Below are positions 23,870-32,039 of a stretch of 64,000 bases of DNA, piece after piece. Position numbers and translations under genes: made by a program. Positions within the stretch are counted from its first letter, which is position 1, and each line of letters starts with the position of its first letter. Origin of the DNA: Caulobacter vibrioides (GTDB lineage Bacteria > Pseudomonadota > Alphaproteobacteria > Caulobacterales > Caulobacteraceae). Location: assembly GCA_001449105.1 (NCBI GenBank), contig LNIY01000024.1:43719-107718 (forward strand), in the 5' to 3' direction. The notes under the pieces were generated by a model. That model searched no databases. It saw only the letters and a program-made list of their open reading frames with translations, and was not told where the DNA came from.

Positions 23870-25222
23870 ATGACCATTCTGCCGTTCCTGCGGGGCCGCG
23901 GCTTCGCGCGTCCGCTCGCCCAGGCGTGCCCGGACACCTACACCGACACCGACGCGCCCAAGCCGATCCCGTCCGAGCTGTCGGTGATCCGCCTGCCGGC
24001 CGATCACTACCTGCACCGCGACGCGCCTACCGAGTGGTGGTGGCACATCGGCACGCTGAAGGCCGGCGACCGGGTGTTCGGCTTCGAGATCAACGCCGCC
24101 TCGTTCCAGGGTCGGGGCTTCGGCTTCTCGCAGATCATGCTGACCGACGTGGCGGCGCAGAAGCACTACCAGCGCACCACCACCTTCACCCCGCCCGCCG
24201 GCTATGATCCGGCGACCTGGGCCGAGCACGACGTCAATCGCGACTGGCGCGTGCGCCTGGGCGATCCGAACAGCCGGCTGACCGCCATCAAGGTCACCAA
24301 TCCCGGCTCGGGCTACGATCCTGTGGCGACCACCGTCACCGTGACCGGCGGCGGCGGCTCCCAGGCCATCGCCTGGCCGCTGGTCGATCCGACCACCGGC
24401 GCGATCCTGTCGATCCAGCTGACCAACCCGGGCCGCGGCTACACCTCGCCGCCGCACATCGTCATCAACGGCAAGGGCGCCGGCGCCATGGCCGAGGCGG
24501 TCCACACCTACATCACCATGGACGCGGCCTGGGGCGACCCGACCCAGAACATGGCCGTGGTCGCCAAGCTGACCGACGACGCCACCGACACCGAGATCGT
24601 CTTCGACCTGACCCTGTCGCAGAAGGGCGCGCCCTTCGTGGTCTGGGGCACCGGCGTCACCCAGATCCTACCGCCGGCCAGCGGCTCGCACCTGCAGACC
24701 GGCAACTACTACTACTCGCTGACCAACATCGCCGCCGCCGGCACGATCACCATCGACGGCGAGATATTCGAGGTCGAGGGCAAGACCTGGATGGACCACG
24801 AGTACGGCTTCTTCGGCACCGCCCAGAAGCCGGTGAAGTGGATCCTGCAGAACGCCCAGCTCGACAATGGCTGGTCGCTGTCGAACCACTACGTGCTGTC
24901 CGGCGGCAACCTGCCGCCCAAGCCCGGCGAACCGGTCGCCTGCGAGGTCACCTTGCAGGATCCCGAAGGCCGGATGTACGTCGTGCCCGGCGTCATGACC
25001 GCCGAGCGCCCGTGGACCAGCCCGGCCTCGAAGGTGACCTACTATCTCGACTACCAGCTCGACATCGCCGGCTTCGACGCGGTGCTGAACTTCAAGGCCC
25101 TGGTGGCCGACCAGGAGTTCCCCCTGCCGACCGGCTCGATCTACGAGGGGATCGCCTCGGCCGAGGGCAGTTTCCAAGGCAGGCCCGCCACGGGTACGGG
25201 CTGGATCGAACAGGCGCTCTGA
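23870..25222 (+). CDS. CrtC/AttH-like lipocalin-fold protein with inserted repeat
   Basis: 450 residues from ATG 23870, with GGGGGA upstream. HRDAPTEWWWHIGTLKAGDR near 48-67 and WMDHEYGFFG near 305 are the landmarks of the hydroxyneurosporene synthase (CrtC)/AttH family, two lipocalin-like domains acting on hydrophobic substrates. Between them, about residues 140-205, are two copies of a unit TNPGSGYDP / TNPGRGYTSPP followed by Gly-rich VTGGGG and INGKGAG, a repeat normally found in secreted or phage surface proteins. No signal peptide is obvious, although the first 20 residues are mildly hydrophobic. No carotenoid genes are nearby, so hydratase activity is doubtful. The gene stands alone. 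Confidence 0.8.
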   Translation: MTILPFLRGRGFARPLAQACPDTYTDTDAPKPIPSELSVIRLPADHYLHRDAPTEWWWHIGTLKAGDRVFGFEINAASFQGRGFGFSQIMLTDVAAQKHYQRTTTFTPPAGYDPATWAEHDVNRDWRVRLGDPNSRLTAIKVTNPGSGYDPVATTVTVTGGGGSQAIAWPLVDPTTGAILSIQLTNPGRGYTSPPHIVINGKGAGAMAEAVHTYITMDAAWGDPTQNMAVVAKLTDDATDTEIVFDLTLSQKGAPFVVWGTGVTQILPPASGSHLQTGNYYYSLTNIAAAGTITIDGEIFEVEGKTWMDHEYGFFGTAQKPVKWILQNAQLDNGWSLSNHYVLSGGNLPPKPGEPVACEVTLQDPEGRMYVVPGVMTAERPWTSPASKVTYYLDYQLDIAGFDAVLNFKALVADQEFPLPTGSIYEGIASAEGSFQGRPATGTGWIEQAL

Positions 25223-25264
25223 GGCGACCCTCGCCGCGGAGGGCGAAAGTCCTCCGCGGGCTTC

Positions 25265-26941
25265 CTAGAAGTCGTTGCTCCAGCGCTGCACCGAGGCCAG
25301 CGGCAGCCAGGCCTCGAACACCAGGCCGTCGGCGCGGAAGTCGAAGCGCGAGCGGCCCTTCAGTTCGCGCTGGGTCAGGTTCTCGATCAGCCGCGCCCCG
25401 AAGCCGAAACGCTCGGGCTGGCTGACCGCCGGGCCGCCGCTCTCGCTCCAGGTCAGGCGCAGCTGGCGGGCGTCCTGGTCGACGCTCCAGCGCAGTCTCA
25501 CCCGCCCCTCGGGCGCCGACAGCGCGCCGTACTTGGCGCTGTTGGTGGCCAGTTCGTGCAGCACCATCGACAGCGACACCGCCACGTGCGGGCTCAGCGC
25601 CACACCTGGCCCTTCCGCGTCGATCCCCTCGCCGTGGGCGCGCACGCAGATGGCCGCCACGTCGGTCAGGTCGGCCTCGTTCCAGCCGGTGCGGGTCAGG
25701 AGGTCATGCGCCGCCGAAAACGCCACCAGCCGCTCGGTGAAGATCCGCACCTGCTCGGCGTCCAGCTTGGCGAAGGTCTGGCGGGCCAGCGACTGCACGG
25801 TGGCCAGGTTGTTCTTCACGCGATGATTCAGCTCGTTGATCATCACCGCCTGGCGCGCCTCGCGGGCCTCCAGCTCGTGCGAGGCCGCCACCAGGGCCTC
25901 GCGCACCGCGGCGATCTCGGCCAGGCCGCCCCGCTTGCCGGCGTCCAGCGGCCGGCCCTCGCCGATCGCGCCGGCGTCCTCGACCAGGCCCACCACCTCG
26001 CGGTTGATGCGGTTGGCCAGAAACAGCGCCATGCTCACCCCCAGCAGCAGCAGCAGCGGGAAGATCGCCGCCGTGCCCCAGGCCGCGGCCACCCCCACCT
26101 TGGCGACATCGGCGCGGGGGATGGCCACCACCAGCGTCCAGCCGGTGCGCGGCGAGCGGGTGTAGGCCACGCGGGTCTTCACGTTGTCGAGCGACACGCT
26201 CTTGCTGACCCCCTCGTTCGCGCGGGCCAGGTTGCGGGTCATGTCGGGCGAGGCGCTGGCCCCGGTGAAGCGCTCGTTGCGCACCGAGCGGGCGATCACC
26301 TTGCGCTGGTTGTCGAGGATGGTGGCCACCCAGCTTTCCGGCGCGCGCTGCTGGCGGAACACCGAGGTGAAGCTGGCCGCCTCGACCACGTAGGAGACCA
26401 CATAGGGCTGGCCCTCGATGTCGACCGGCGCGCCCACCGTCACCACGTGGCGCTGGGCCATGGCCCCCATGCGCAGGTCCGAGACCTGGGTCCGGCCGGC
26501 CGCACGGGCGGCGACCATGTAGGCCGGCGGCGGGGTCTTGGGCAGGGCCGAGCCCCAGGGGACCAGGGTGTTGACCCGCTGCTGGCCGTCGGCGGCCGTC
26601 ACCACCACCCAGCCGGGACGATTGAGCGTGGCCCGCCGGGCCCGCAGGTCGAAGGCCTTCCAGTCGCCGTTCAGCAAGGCCTGGTCGGTGGCCAGGGTCT
26701 CGGCCACGGCCACGCCCTCGGCCACCTGCCGGTCGACCGCGCCCGACAGCGCCCGGGCGGTGGCCAGCAGCTGTTCTTCCAGTTGGTCGCGGCTCTGGCG
26801 GTTGGAGCGCTCGAGCAGCAGGGCCGTGGCCGCCAGGGCCGGCACCAGCAGGCTGACGGTCAGCAGCACCAGCAGGCCGCGGACCGAGCTGCGCAGGCCC
26901 CGGTGCGACGTCGCCGGGGTCTCGGAGGGATTGGACGCCAT
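25265..26941 (-). CDS. HWE/HisKA_2-type membrane sensor histidine kinase
   Basis: 558 residues. A membrane helix at about 20-43, an extracytoplasmic Cache-like sensor domain (about 45-278), and a second helix at about 280-308 (AAIFPLLLLLGVSMALFLA) precede a short HAMP-like linker. The phosphoacceptor is His373 in ELNHRVKNNLATVQSLARQ. The ATPase part has HELATNSAKYGALS and the WSESGGP and GFGARLI motifs that define HWE kinases. Such kinases often feed the general stress or light responses of alphaproteobacteria. No response regulator lies beside it, so its partner is unknown. It is convergent with the CrtC-like gene. Confidence 0.92.
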   Translation of the reverse strand: MASNPSETPATSHRGLRSSVRGLLVLLTVSLLVPALAATALLLERSNRQSRDQLEEQLLATARALSGAVDRQVAEGVAVAETLATDQALLNGDWKAFDLRARRATLNRPGWVVVTAADGQQRVNTLVPWGSALPKTPPPAYMVAARAAGRTQVSDLRMGAMAQRHVVTVGAPVDIEGQPYVVSYVVEAASFTSVFRQQRAPESWVATILDNQRKVIARSVRNERFTGASASPDMTRNLARANEGVSKSVSLDNVKTRVAYTRSPRTGWTLVVAIPRADVAKVGVAAAWGTAAIFPLLLLLGVSMALFLANRINREVVGLVEDAGAIGEGRPLDAGKRGGLAEIAAVREALVAASHELEAREARQAVMINELNHRVKNNLATVQSLARQTFAKLDAEQVRIFTERLVAFSAAHDLLTRTGWNEADLTDVAAICVRAHGEGIDAEGPGVALSPHVAVSLSMVLHELATNSAKYGALSAPEGRVRLRWSVDQDARQLRLTWSESGGPAVSQPERFGFGARLIENLTQRELKGRSRFDFRADGLVFEAWLPLASVQRWSNDF

Positions 26942-27088
26942 GGGCGGATTTACGCGGCGGCGGCCGGGAGGTTGCGGACAGCCCCAAGGATCGCGCCGTT
27001 CGTCTGCCCCGCCATGCCCTGCTCCCCCTGCCCGGATGACGCGACCTTACGCGATGCGTCGACGCTGTCACCCGGTAAGAAACCCCCG

Positions 27089-28366
27089 TTATGCGTCGAT
27101 GCGGGTCTTCAGCAGCACCAAGGCGACAAGGCTCATCCCCGCCGCGGCCGCCAGGTAGATCCCGACCGAGACCAGACCGCTCCGCTCGGCCAGCGCCGTG
27201 GCGACGATCGGCGTCAGGCCGCCGCCGATGACGCCGCCGATGTTGAAGGCCATCGAGGAGCCGGTGTAGCGCACCCGGGCCGGAAACAGCTCGGGCAGCC
27301 ACGAGCCCAGCGGGCCGTAGACGAAGCCCATGGCCAGCAGGGCCAGCGACAGGAAGGCGCAGATCAGGACCAGCGAGCCGGCGCCCATCATCACCGGCAG
27401 CAGCGCGCCGACGGCCAGGGTCATGGCGCAGCCGGCGATCAGCACCCGGCGCGGCGTCGTCGCGTCCGACCAGTAGCCCGAGGCGACGATGCCGCCGGCC
27501 ATGAACAGGATGGCCAGCAGTTGCACGCCCAGGAACACCTCGCGGTCATAGCCAAGGGTCTTGACCCCGTAGCCCAGCGCGAAGGCCGTGGTCAGGTAGA
27601 ACAGCGCAAAACAGCAGACGACGGCGAAGGTGCCGCCCACGGTCTGCTTCCAGTGGCGCTTGACCAACTCGGCGAACGGCACGGCCGGCGGCGGCTCGTG
27701 GGCCAGGGCCGCGGCGAAGGCCGGCGTTTCGGTCAGCTTCAGCCGCACCCACAGGCCAAGGCCCACCAGGATGGCGCTGGCCAGGAACGGCAGGCGCCAG
27801 CCCCAGGCCATGAACTGCTCGGAGCTCAGCACCAGGCCCAGGATCAGGAACAGGCCGTTGGCGGCGATGAACCCCACCGGCGCCCCCAGCTGCGGGAACA
27901 TGCCGAAGCGGGCCTTCCAGCCGGGAGGGGCGTTCTCGACGGCCAGCAGCGCCGCACCGCCCCACTCGCCGCCCAGGCCGAAACCCTGGCCGAACCGCAG
28001 CACGCACAGCAGCGCCGGCGCCAGCCAGCCGGCCATCTGGTAGGTCGGCAGGAAGGCGATCAGCAGGGTCGAGCCGCCCATCAGCATCAGCGACGCCACC
28101 AGGGTCGACTTGCGTCCGATGCGGTCGCCGAAATGGCCGAAGGCGATCGCGCCCACCGGCCGCGCGAAGAAAGCCACCGCCAGGGTGGCGAACGAGGCCA
28201 TCTGCTGGGCCGACACCGAACTGGCGGGGAAGAACAGCGGCCCGAACACCAGCGAGGCGGCCGTGGCGTAGATGTAGAAGTCGTAGAACTCCACCGCCGT
28301 GCCCACCAGGCTGGCCAGCAGCACGCGGCGGGTGGAATTGGCGGTCGGATCGGCGCTGGCGGTCAT
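27089..28366 (-). CDS. MFS transporter, metabolite:H+ symporter (MHS) family
   Basis: 425 residues with twelve predicted membrane helices. VGTAVEFYDFYIYATAASLV at the start of helix 1, GHFGDRIGRKSTL between helices 2 and 3, and GFGLGGEWGGAALLAVENAP near residue 130 are diagnostic of the MHS family (relatives of ShiA, ProP and KgtP). It likely imports an organic acid, osmolyte or aromatic acid by proton symport. It is monocistronic, with 177 bases separating it from the SDR gene on the same strand. Substrate cannot be deduced. Confidence 0.93.
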   Translation of the reverse strand: MTASADPTANSTRRVLLASLVGTAVEFYDFYIYATAASLVFGPLFFPASSVSAQQMASFATLAVAFFARPVGAIAFGHFGDRIGRKSTLVASLMLMGGSTLLIAFLPTYQMAGWLAPALLCVLRFGQGFGLGGEWGGAALLAVENAPPGWKARFGMFPQLGAPVGFIAANGLFLILGLVLSSEQFMAWGWRLPFLASAILVGLGLWVRLKLTETPAFAAALAHEPPPAVPFAELVKRHWKQTVGGTFAVVCCFALFYLTTAFALGYGVKTLGYDREVFLGVQLLAILFMAGGIVASGYWSDATTPRRVLIAGCAMTLAVGALLPVMMGAGSLVLICAFLSLALLAMGFVYGPLGSWLPELFPARVRYTGSSMAFNIGGVIGGGLTPIVATALAERSGLVSVGIYLAAAAGMSLVALVLLKTRIDA

Positions 28367-28543
28367 GGCGTCCTCGGAAACTTGACCACGGCTTGGCTCC
28401 CCGAGCCCGCCACGTCAACCATCCGAGGGAAGAAAATCACCCACGCCAAACAGGAAATTCGCCAAAACCAATGAGATTTCTTCGCGCGAACCTCGTTTCA
28501 AGGAAGAGGATTGCCCCGCCGCGCGAACGGCGGGGCCGATCCG

Positions 28544-29287
28544 TCAGCGAGCCGAGAACCCGCCGTCCACCAGGTGGTAGCTGCCGGTGATGAACGAGGC
28601 GCGGTCCGACAGCAGGAAGCAGGTCAGGGCCGAAACCTCTTCCGGACGGCCCAGGCGCCCGGCCGGATGCAGGCCGATCAGGCCGGCGCGGGCCTCGTCG
28701 GTCATCTCCGAATGGATCAGCGGGGTCTCAATGAAGCCCGGACCGACGGCGTTGATGCGCACGCCCCGCGGGGCGTACTCGATGGCGGCCGTCTTGGTCA
28801 TGCCGACCACCGCGTGCTTGGACGAGACATAGGCGCTGGAGCCGGCCCAGCCGTGCGTGCCCAGGATCGAGGCCATGTTGACGATCGACCCGCCGCCGGC
28901 CGCCAGCAGGGCCGGGATCTCGTACTTCATCGAATAGAGCACGCTGTTGAGGTCGACATCGACCACGCGCCGCCACTGGTCGAGCGGATAGTCGGCCGTC
29001 GGCACGTTGGGGCCGCCGATGCCGGCGTTGTTCACCGCCAGATGCAAGGCGCCGTAGGTGTCGACCGCGAACTTGACCATGGCCTCGACCTGGACGGGAT
29101 CGGCCACGTCCACCTTGAAGGCGCTGGCCGAACCGACTTCCTTCGCCAGCGCCTGCGCGGCGTCGAGGTTGAAGTCGGCGATCACCACCTTGGCGCCGCC
29201 CGCCGCCAGTTCGCGCACCACCGCTTCGCCGATGCCCGAGGCGCCGCCGGTGACCAGGGCGACCTTGTTCGCGAATTCCGTGCTCAT
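28544..29287 (-). CDS. Short-chain dehydrogenase/reductase
   Basis: 247 residues. The cofactor loop is TGGASGIGEAV (14-24); the acidic residue in VVIADFNLD favours NAD. NNAG occurs near residue 87, the catalytic Ser is in ASILG near 138, and YVSSK gives Tyr-x3-Lys near 152-156. The end LVDGGFSAR is usual for classical SDRs of the FabG/glucose dehydrogenase class. It oxidises or reduces an alcohol/ketone pair in the cytosol. It faces the PhyH-like gene, with a GTGT-T-ACAC dyad close to its start, so it may be controlled by a TetR-type repressor not present in the window. Confidence 0.93.
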   Translation of the reverse strand: MSTEFANKVALVTGGASGIGEAVVRELAAGGAKVVIADFNLDAAQALAKEVGSASAFKVDVADPVQVEAMVKFAVDTYGALHLAVNNAGIGGPNVPTADYPLDQWRRVVDVDLNSVLYSMKYEIPALLAAGGGSIVNMASILGTHGWAGSSAYVSSKHAVVGMTKTAAIEYAPRGVRINAVGPGFIETPLIHSEMTDEARAGLIGLHPAGRLGRPEEVSALTCFLLSDRASFITGSYHLVDGGFSAR

Positions 29288-29305
29288 GAGGCTCTACTCC
29301 ACTAG

Positions 29306-29314
29306 GTGTTACAC
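29306..29314. promoter_or_regulatory. Short dyad GTGT-T-ACAC upstream of the SDR gene
   Basis: The palindrome lies 19 bases upstream of the SDR ATG. Read leftward, TATAGT next to it could serve as a -10 element, which would place the dyad at the transcription start. No cognate regulator is seen nearby. Confidence 0.3.
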
Positions 29315-29444
29315 TATACGCCCCGCGTCCTATCTGGGATCGGCCGCCCCCAAGCGCCACCGCCGCCATCGCCCATTTTTACCCGCGAGGCCTTACGTGC
29401 GCGGCGCGCTTGCGATCCCCTGGGTTGAGCCCTACGCAACCTCG

Positions 29445-30113
29445 ATGAGTACCGCTTTGACGCCGACCAAGGTCGACTCGCTGGCCGCGGATCAGGCCGC
29501 CCTTCTGGACCGCGATGGCTATCTGCTGCTGCGCGGCGCCGTGCCGGAGGCCTGGCGCGCGCCGCTGCGCGCGGCCTTCGACACGGGTGTCGGGACTGAC
29601 GAGCAATGGGCCGCCCCCAAGGCGCCCGGCTGGCGACACGCCCTGGTCGACCTGGATCCGACGGTGCGCGAGACCTGCCGACTGCCGGTGCTGTTGGCGA
29701 CGGCGGCGCGAATTCTGGGCGGCCCCTTCTTCCTGGCCCAGGTCGAGGGCCGCGAGCCGCTGGAGGACGGCGGCCACCAGCCCCTGCACCGCGACGGCGC
29801 CGGCCTGCGCGCCGCCTCGGCCATGGTCTTTCTCGACGACTATGGCCCGGCCAACGGCGCCACCCGGGTCGTCCCGCGCCCGCTCGACCCGGGAGAGCCC
29901 GACGAGGCCCTGTCCCAGACCCTGGCGGGCCAGGCCGGCGACATCCTGGTGTTCGACGCCGACCTGCTGCACGGCGCCACGCGCAACGTCTCGGGCGCGC
30001 GGCGGCGCTCGCTGCTGCTGAACTTCCTGCCCGAGGGCGACCGGGCCGGCGAAGACGCCTATCGCGCCGTCCGCAACGTGCGCATGGACAACAGCGAGAC
30101 CTTCGCCCCGTGA
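29445..30113 (+). CDS. Phytanoyl-CoA dioxygenase (PhyH) family protein
   Basis: 222 residues from ATG 29445. Fe(II) ligands are visible as HRDG (PLHRDGAGLR, His-x-Asp near 109-111) and a distal His in LLHGATRNVSG near 178; the following SGARRRSLLLNF supplies the arginine that holds 2-oxoglutarate. MVFLDDYGPANGATRVVP between them is typical of the family. It hydroxylates an unknown small molecule in the cytosol. It is divergent from the SDR gene and 70 bases upstream of pgsA on the same strand; no functional link to pgsA is evident. Confidence 0.88.
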   Translation: MSTALTPTKVDSLAADQAALLDRDGYLLLRGAVPEAWRAPLRAAFDTGVGTDEQWAAPKAPGWRHALVDLDPTVRETCRLPVLLATAARILGGPFFLAQVEGREPLEDGGHQPLHRDGAGLRAASAMVFLDDYGPANGATRVVPRPLDPGEPDEALSQTLAGQAGDILVFDADLLHGATRNVSGARRRSLLLNFLPEGDRAGEDAYRAVRNVRMDNSETFAP

Positions 30114-30183
30114 GGAAACAGGCTTGGCCGTTCGCGCGCATGCGCCATAGCCCTCTCCCGCGCTCATGCGTTAGAACGGCGCC

Positions 30184-30801
30184 ATGAAAGCCCTGCCCAA
30201 CATCCTGACCTCCGCCCGCCTGGTCATCGCCCTCTTCATGTTCGTGGCCCTGGCGGCCGCCGCCGGCGGCGTGCCGTGGTTCAGCGAACAGTTGACGGCC
30301 GACCAGCAGTTCTCGCTGCAGCGCTGGGCGTTCTGGGCCTTCGCGGTCGCCGCGATCACCGACTTCTTCGACGGCTGGCTGGCCCGAAAGCTCGACGCGG
30401 TCAGCATCTGGGGCGCGATTCTCGACCCGATCGGCGACAAGATCCTGGTCTGCGGCGCCCTGTTGGGCCTGATGGCCCTGGGTCCCAACCCGCTGGTCAT
30501 CCTGCCCGCCGGCCTGATCCTGTTCCGCGAATTCGCCGTCAGCGCCCTGCGCGAGGTCGGCGCGGGCAAGGGGATCAAGCTGCCGGTCACCCTGCTGGCC
30601 AAGTGGAAGACCACCCTCCAGCTGGTGGCCATCGGCGGCGAACTGGTCGTGGTCTCCTGGGGCGCGTTCAACCTGCCGCAGGACCCGGCCGTCATCGAAC
30701 CGGTCTCCTGGGCCGTCCACGGCCTGCTCTGGGTGGCCGCCATCGTCACCCTGATCACCGGCGCCCAATATTGGGAAGCCGCCCGCAAGGCCCTGACCTG
30801 A
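30184..30801 (+). CDS. pgsA: CDP-diacylglycerol--glycerol-3-phosphate 3-phosphatidyltransferase
   Basis: 205 residues. It opens MKALPNILTSARLVIALFMF, as PgsA does, and carries the full CDP-alcohol signature D-x2-D-G-x2-A-R-x8-G-x3-D-x3-D (from TDFFDGWLARKLD to ILDPIGDK, about 60-86). Later FREFAVSALREVGAGKG is the glycerol-phosphate-binding segment of PgsA. It makes phosphatidylglycerophosphate at the inner membrane, the first committed step to phosphatidylglycerol. It is a second CDP-alcohol transferase beside the long one at 1626, which has a different architecture. The two 15-base copies of CCTGAGCGTCGCC directly after the stop are a minor tandem repeat. Confidence 0.95.
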   Translation: MKALPNILTSARLVIALFMFVALAAAAGGVPWFSEQLTADQQFSLQRWAFWAFAVAAITDFFDGWLARKLDAVSIWGAILDPIGDKILVCGALLGLMALGPNPLVILPAGLILFREFAVSALREVGAGKGIKLPVTLLAKWKTTLQLVAIGGELVVVSWGAFNLPQDPAVIEPVSWAVHGLLWVAAIVTLITGAQYWEAARKALT

Positions 30802-30903
30802 GGCTCGCCGACCTGAGCGTCGCCAACCTGAGCGTCGCCGTAAATCCGACACACGCATAGATCGAACATCGTTCGCCCAGTGTCAGACGGGGGAGCGGTG
30901 CGA

Positions 30904-31956
30904 ATGCGTGGCGTGCTGTGGTCGTGTCTCGTCCTTCTCCTCGCCCTCGCGCCGATGGCCGCGCGGGCCGAGGGCAGGCTGGTCGATTTCGAGGTCGCCT
31001 CGAAACGCTTCGACGGCGCCAAGGTCGGGGTCTCGCCGGTCCGCAAGGTCACGGCCTATCTGCCCGAAGGCTATGAGACGGGCGCTCGCCGCTATCCGGT
31101 CGTCTACTTCCTGCCCAACCTGTTCGACGGCCACCGGGCGATCTTCGACCGCGACGGCGCCAAGGCGGTGCTCGACCGGGCGATCGCCCAAGGAACGGTC
31201 GCGCCGCTGATACTGGTCTCGGCCGACTTCTCGACCCCGACCGGCAGTTCGTTCTACGCCACCTCGCCGGTCACCGGCGACTGGACGGGCTTTCTGACCA
31301 AGGATCTGGTGGCCGCCGTCGACGGCCGCTTGCGCACCCTGCCCCGCCCCGAGGCGCGCGGCCTGCTCGGCGACCGCATGGGCGGATATGGCGCGATCCG
31401 CACGGCCATGGTGGCGCCGGGAGTGTTCGGATCGGTCTACGCCCTGCATCCCGTGGGCACGGGCGTCGGCCTCCAGACCATGAATTCGCGGCCGAATTTC
31501 GAGCGGCTGGCCGGCGCAAGGTCGCTGGACGACCTCGGCGACGACGGCTTCTCGCGGGTGTTCCTGGGGATGTACCAGGCCTTCCTGCCCAATCCGGACA
31601 AGCCCCCGCTCTATGCCGACCTGCCCGCCGGCGGCCGGGGCGAGACCCTGGCCACCGATCCGGTGCTGACGGCGAAACTGCAGAACGCCTTCCTGCTCGA
31701 CCGCCTGCTGCCGGTCCACGCCACCGAGCTCAAGAGCCTGCGCGGCCTGATGTTCGACTGGGGCCGCTTCGACGGCAACGCCGACCACGTGGTGTCCAAC
31801 CGCGCCTTCGCGGGCCTGCTGGAGGAGTTCGGCGTGCCCAACGAGGCCGAGGAGTACCGCGGCTGGTGGGGCGAGCGGCACTGGACGCCGGGCGGCCGCG
31901 TCGAAGCCCGCGTTCTTCCGTTCTTCGCCCGGACGCTGGCGTTTGAGCCGGGGTGA
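30904..31956 (+). CDS. Secreted esterase-family (alpha/beta hydrolase) homologue lacking the nucleophile serine
   Basis: 350 residues from ATG 30904, with GGGGGAG eight bases upstream; GTG 30880 is an alternative. A signal peptide (VLWSCLVLLLALAPMAARA) leads to a periplasmic protein. YLPEGYETGARRYPVVYFLP at 52-71 matches the putative esterase (EstD/tributyrin esterase) family. At the nucleophile elbow, where GHSMGGYGA is expected, the sequence reads GDRMGGYGA: Arg148 replaces Ser. The codon is a clear CGC. Asp and His candidates remain (FDWGRFDGN near 290, GERHWTPGG near 330). The protein is probably not a serine esterase; a binding or regulatory role is likely. Confidence 0.85.
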   Translation: MRGVLWSCLVLLLALAPMAARAEGRLVDFEVASKRFDGAKVGVSPVRKVTAYLPEGYETGARRYPVVYFLPNLFDGHRAIFDRDGAKAVLDRAIAQGTVAPLILVSADFSTPTGSSFYATSPVTGDWTGFLTKDLVAAVDGRLRTLPRPEARGLLGDRMGGYGAIRTAMVAPGVFGSVYALHPVGTGVGLQTMNSRPNFERLAGARSLDDLGDDGFSRVFLGMYQAFLPNPDKPPLYADLPAGGRGETLATDPVLTAKLQNAFLLDRLLPVHATELKSLRGLMFDWGRFDGNADHVVSNRAFAGLLEEFGVPNEAEEYRGWWGERHWTPGGRVEARVLPFFARTLAFEPG

Positions 31957-32039
31957 GGCTCCGCGCGATCGCTACGCCTGAAGGGCCGGAGGAGGCGTGA
32001 CCACGCCCCCTCCCCCGATCACCCATTCCGGGCGACGGC

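Noticed and set aside
31957..32039. Terminator or small gene between the esterase homologue and beta-helix gene
   Set aside because: Only an 83-base GC-rich gap with a weak GGGGGAGG/CCTCCCCC symmetry; nothing decisive.
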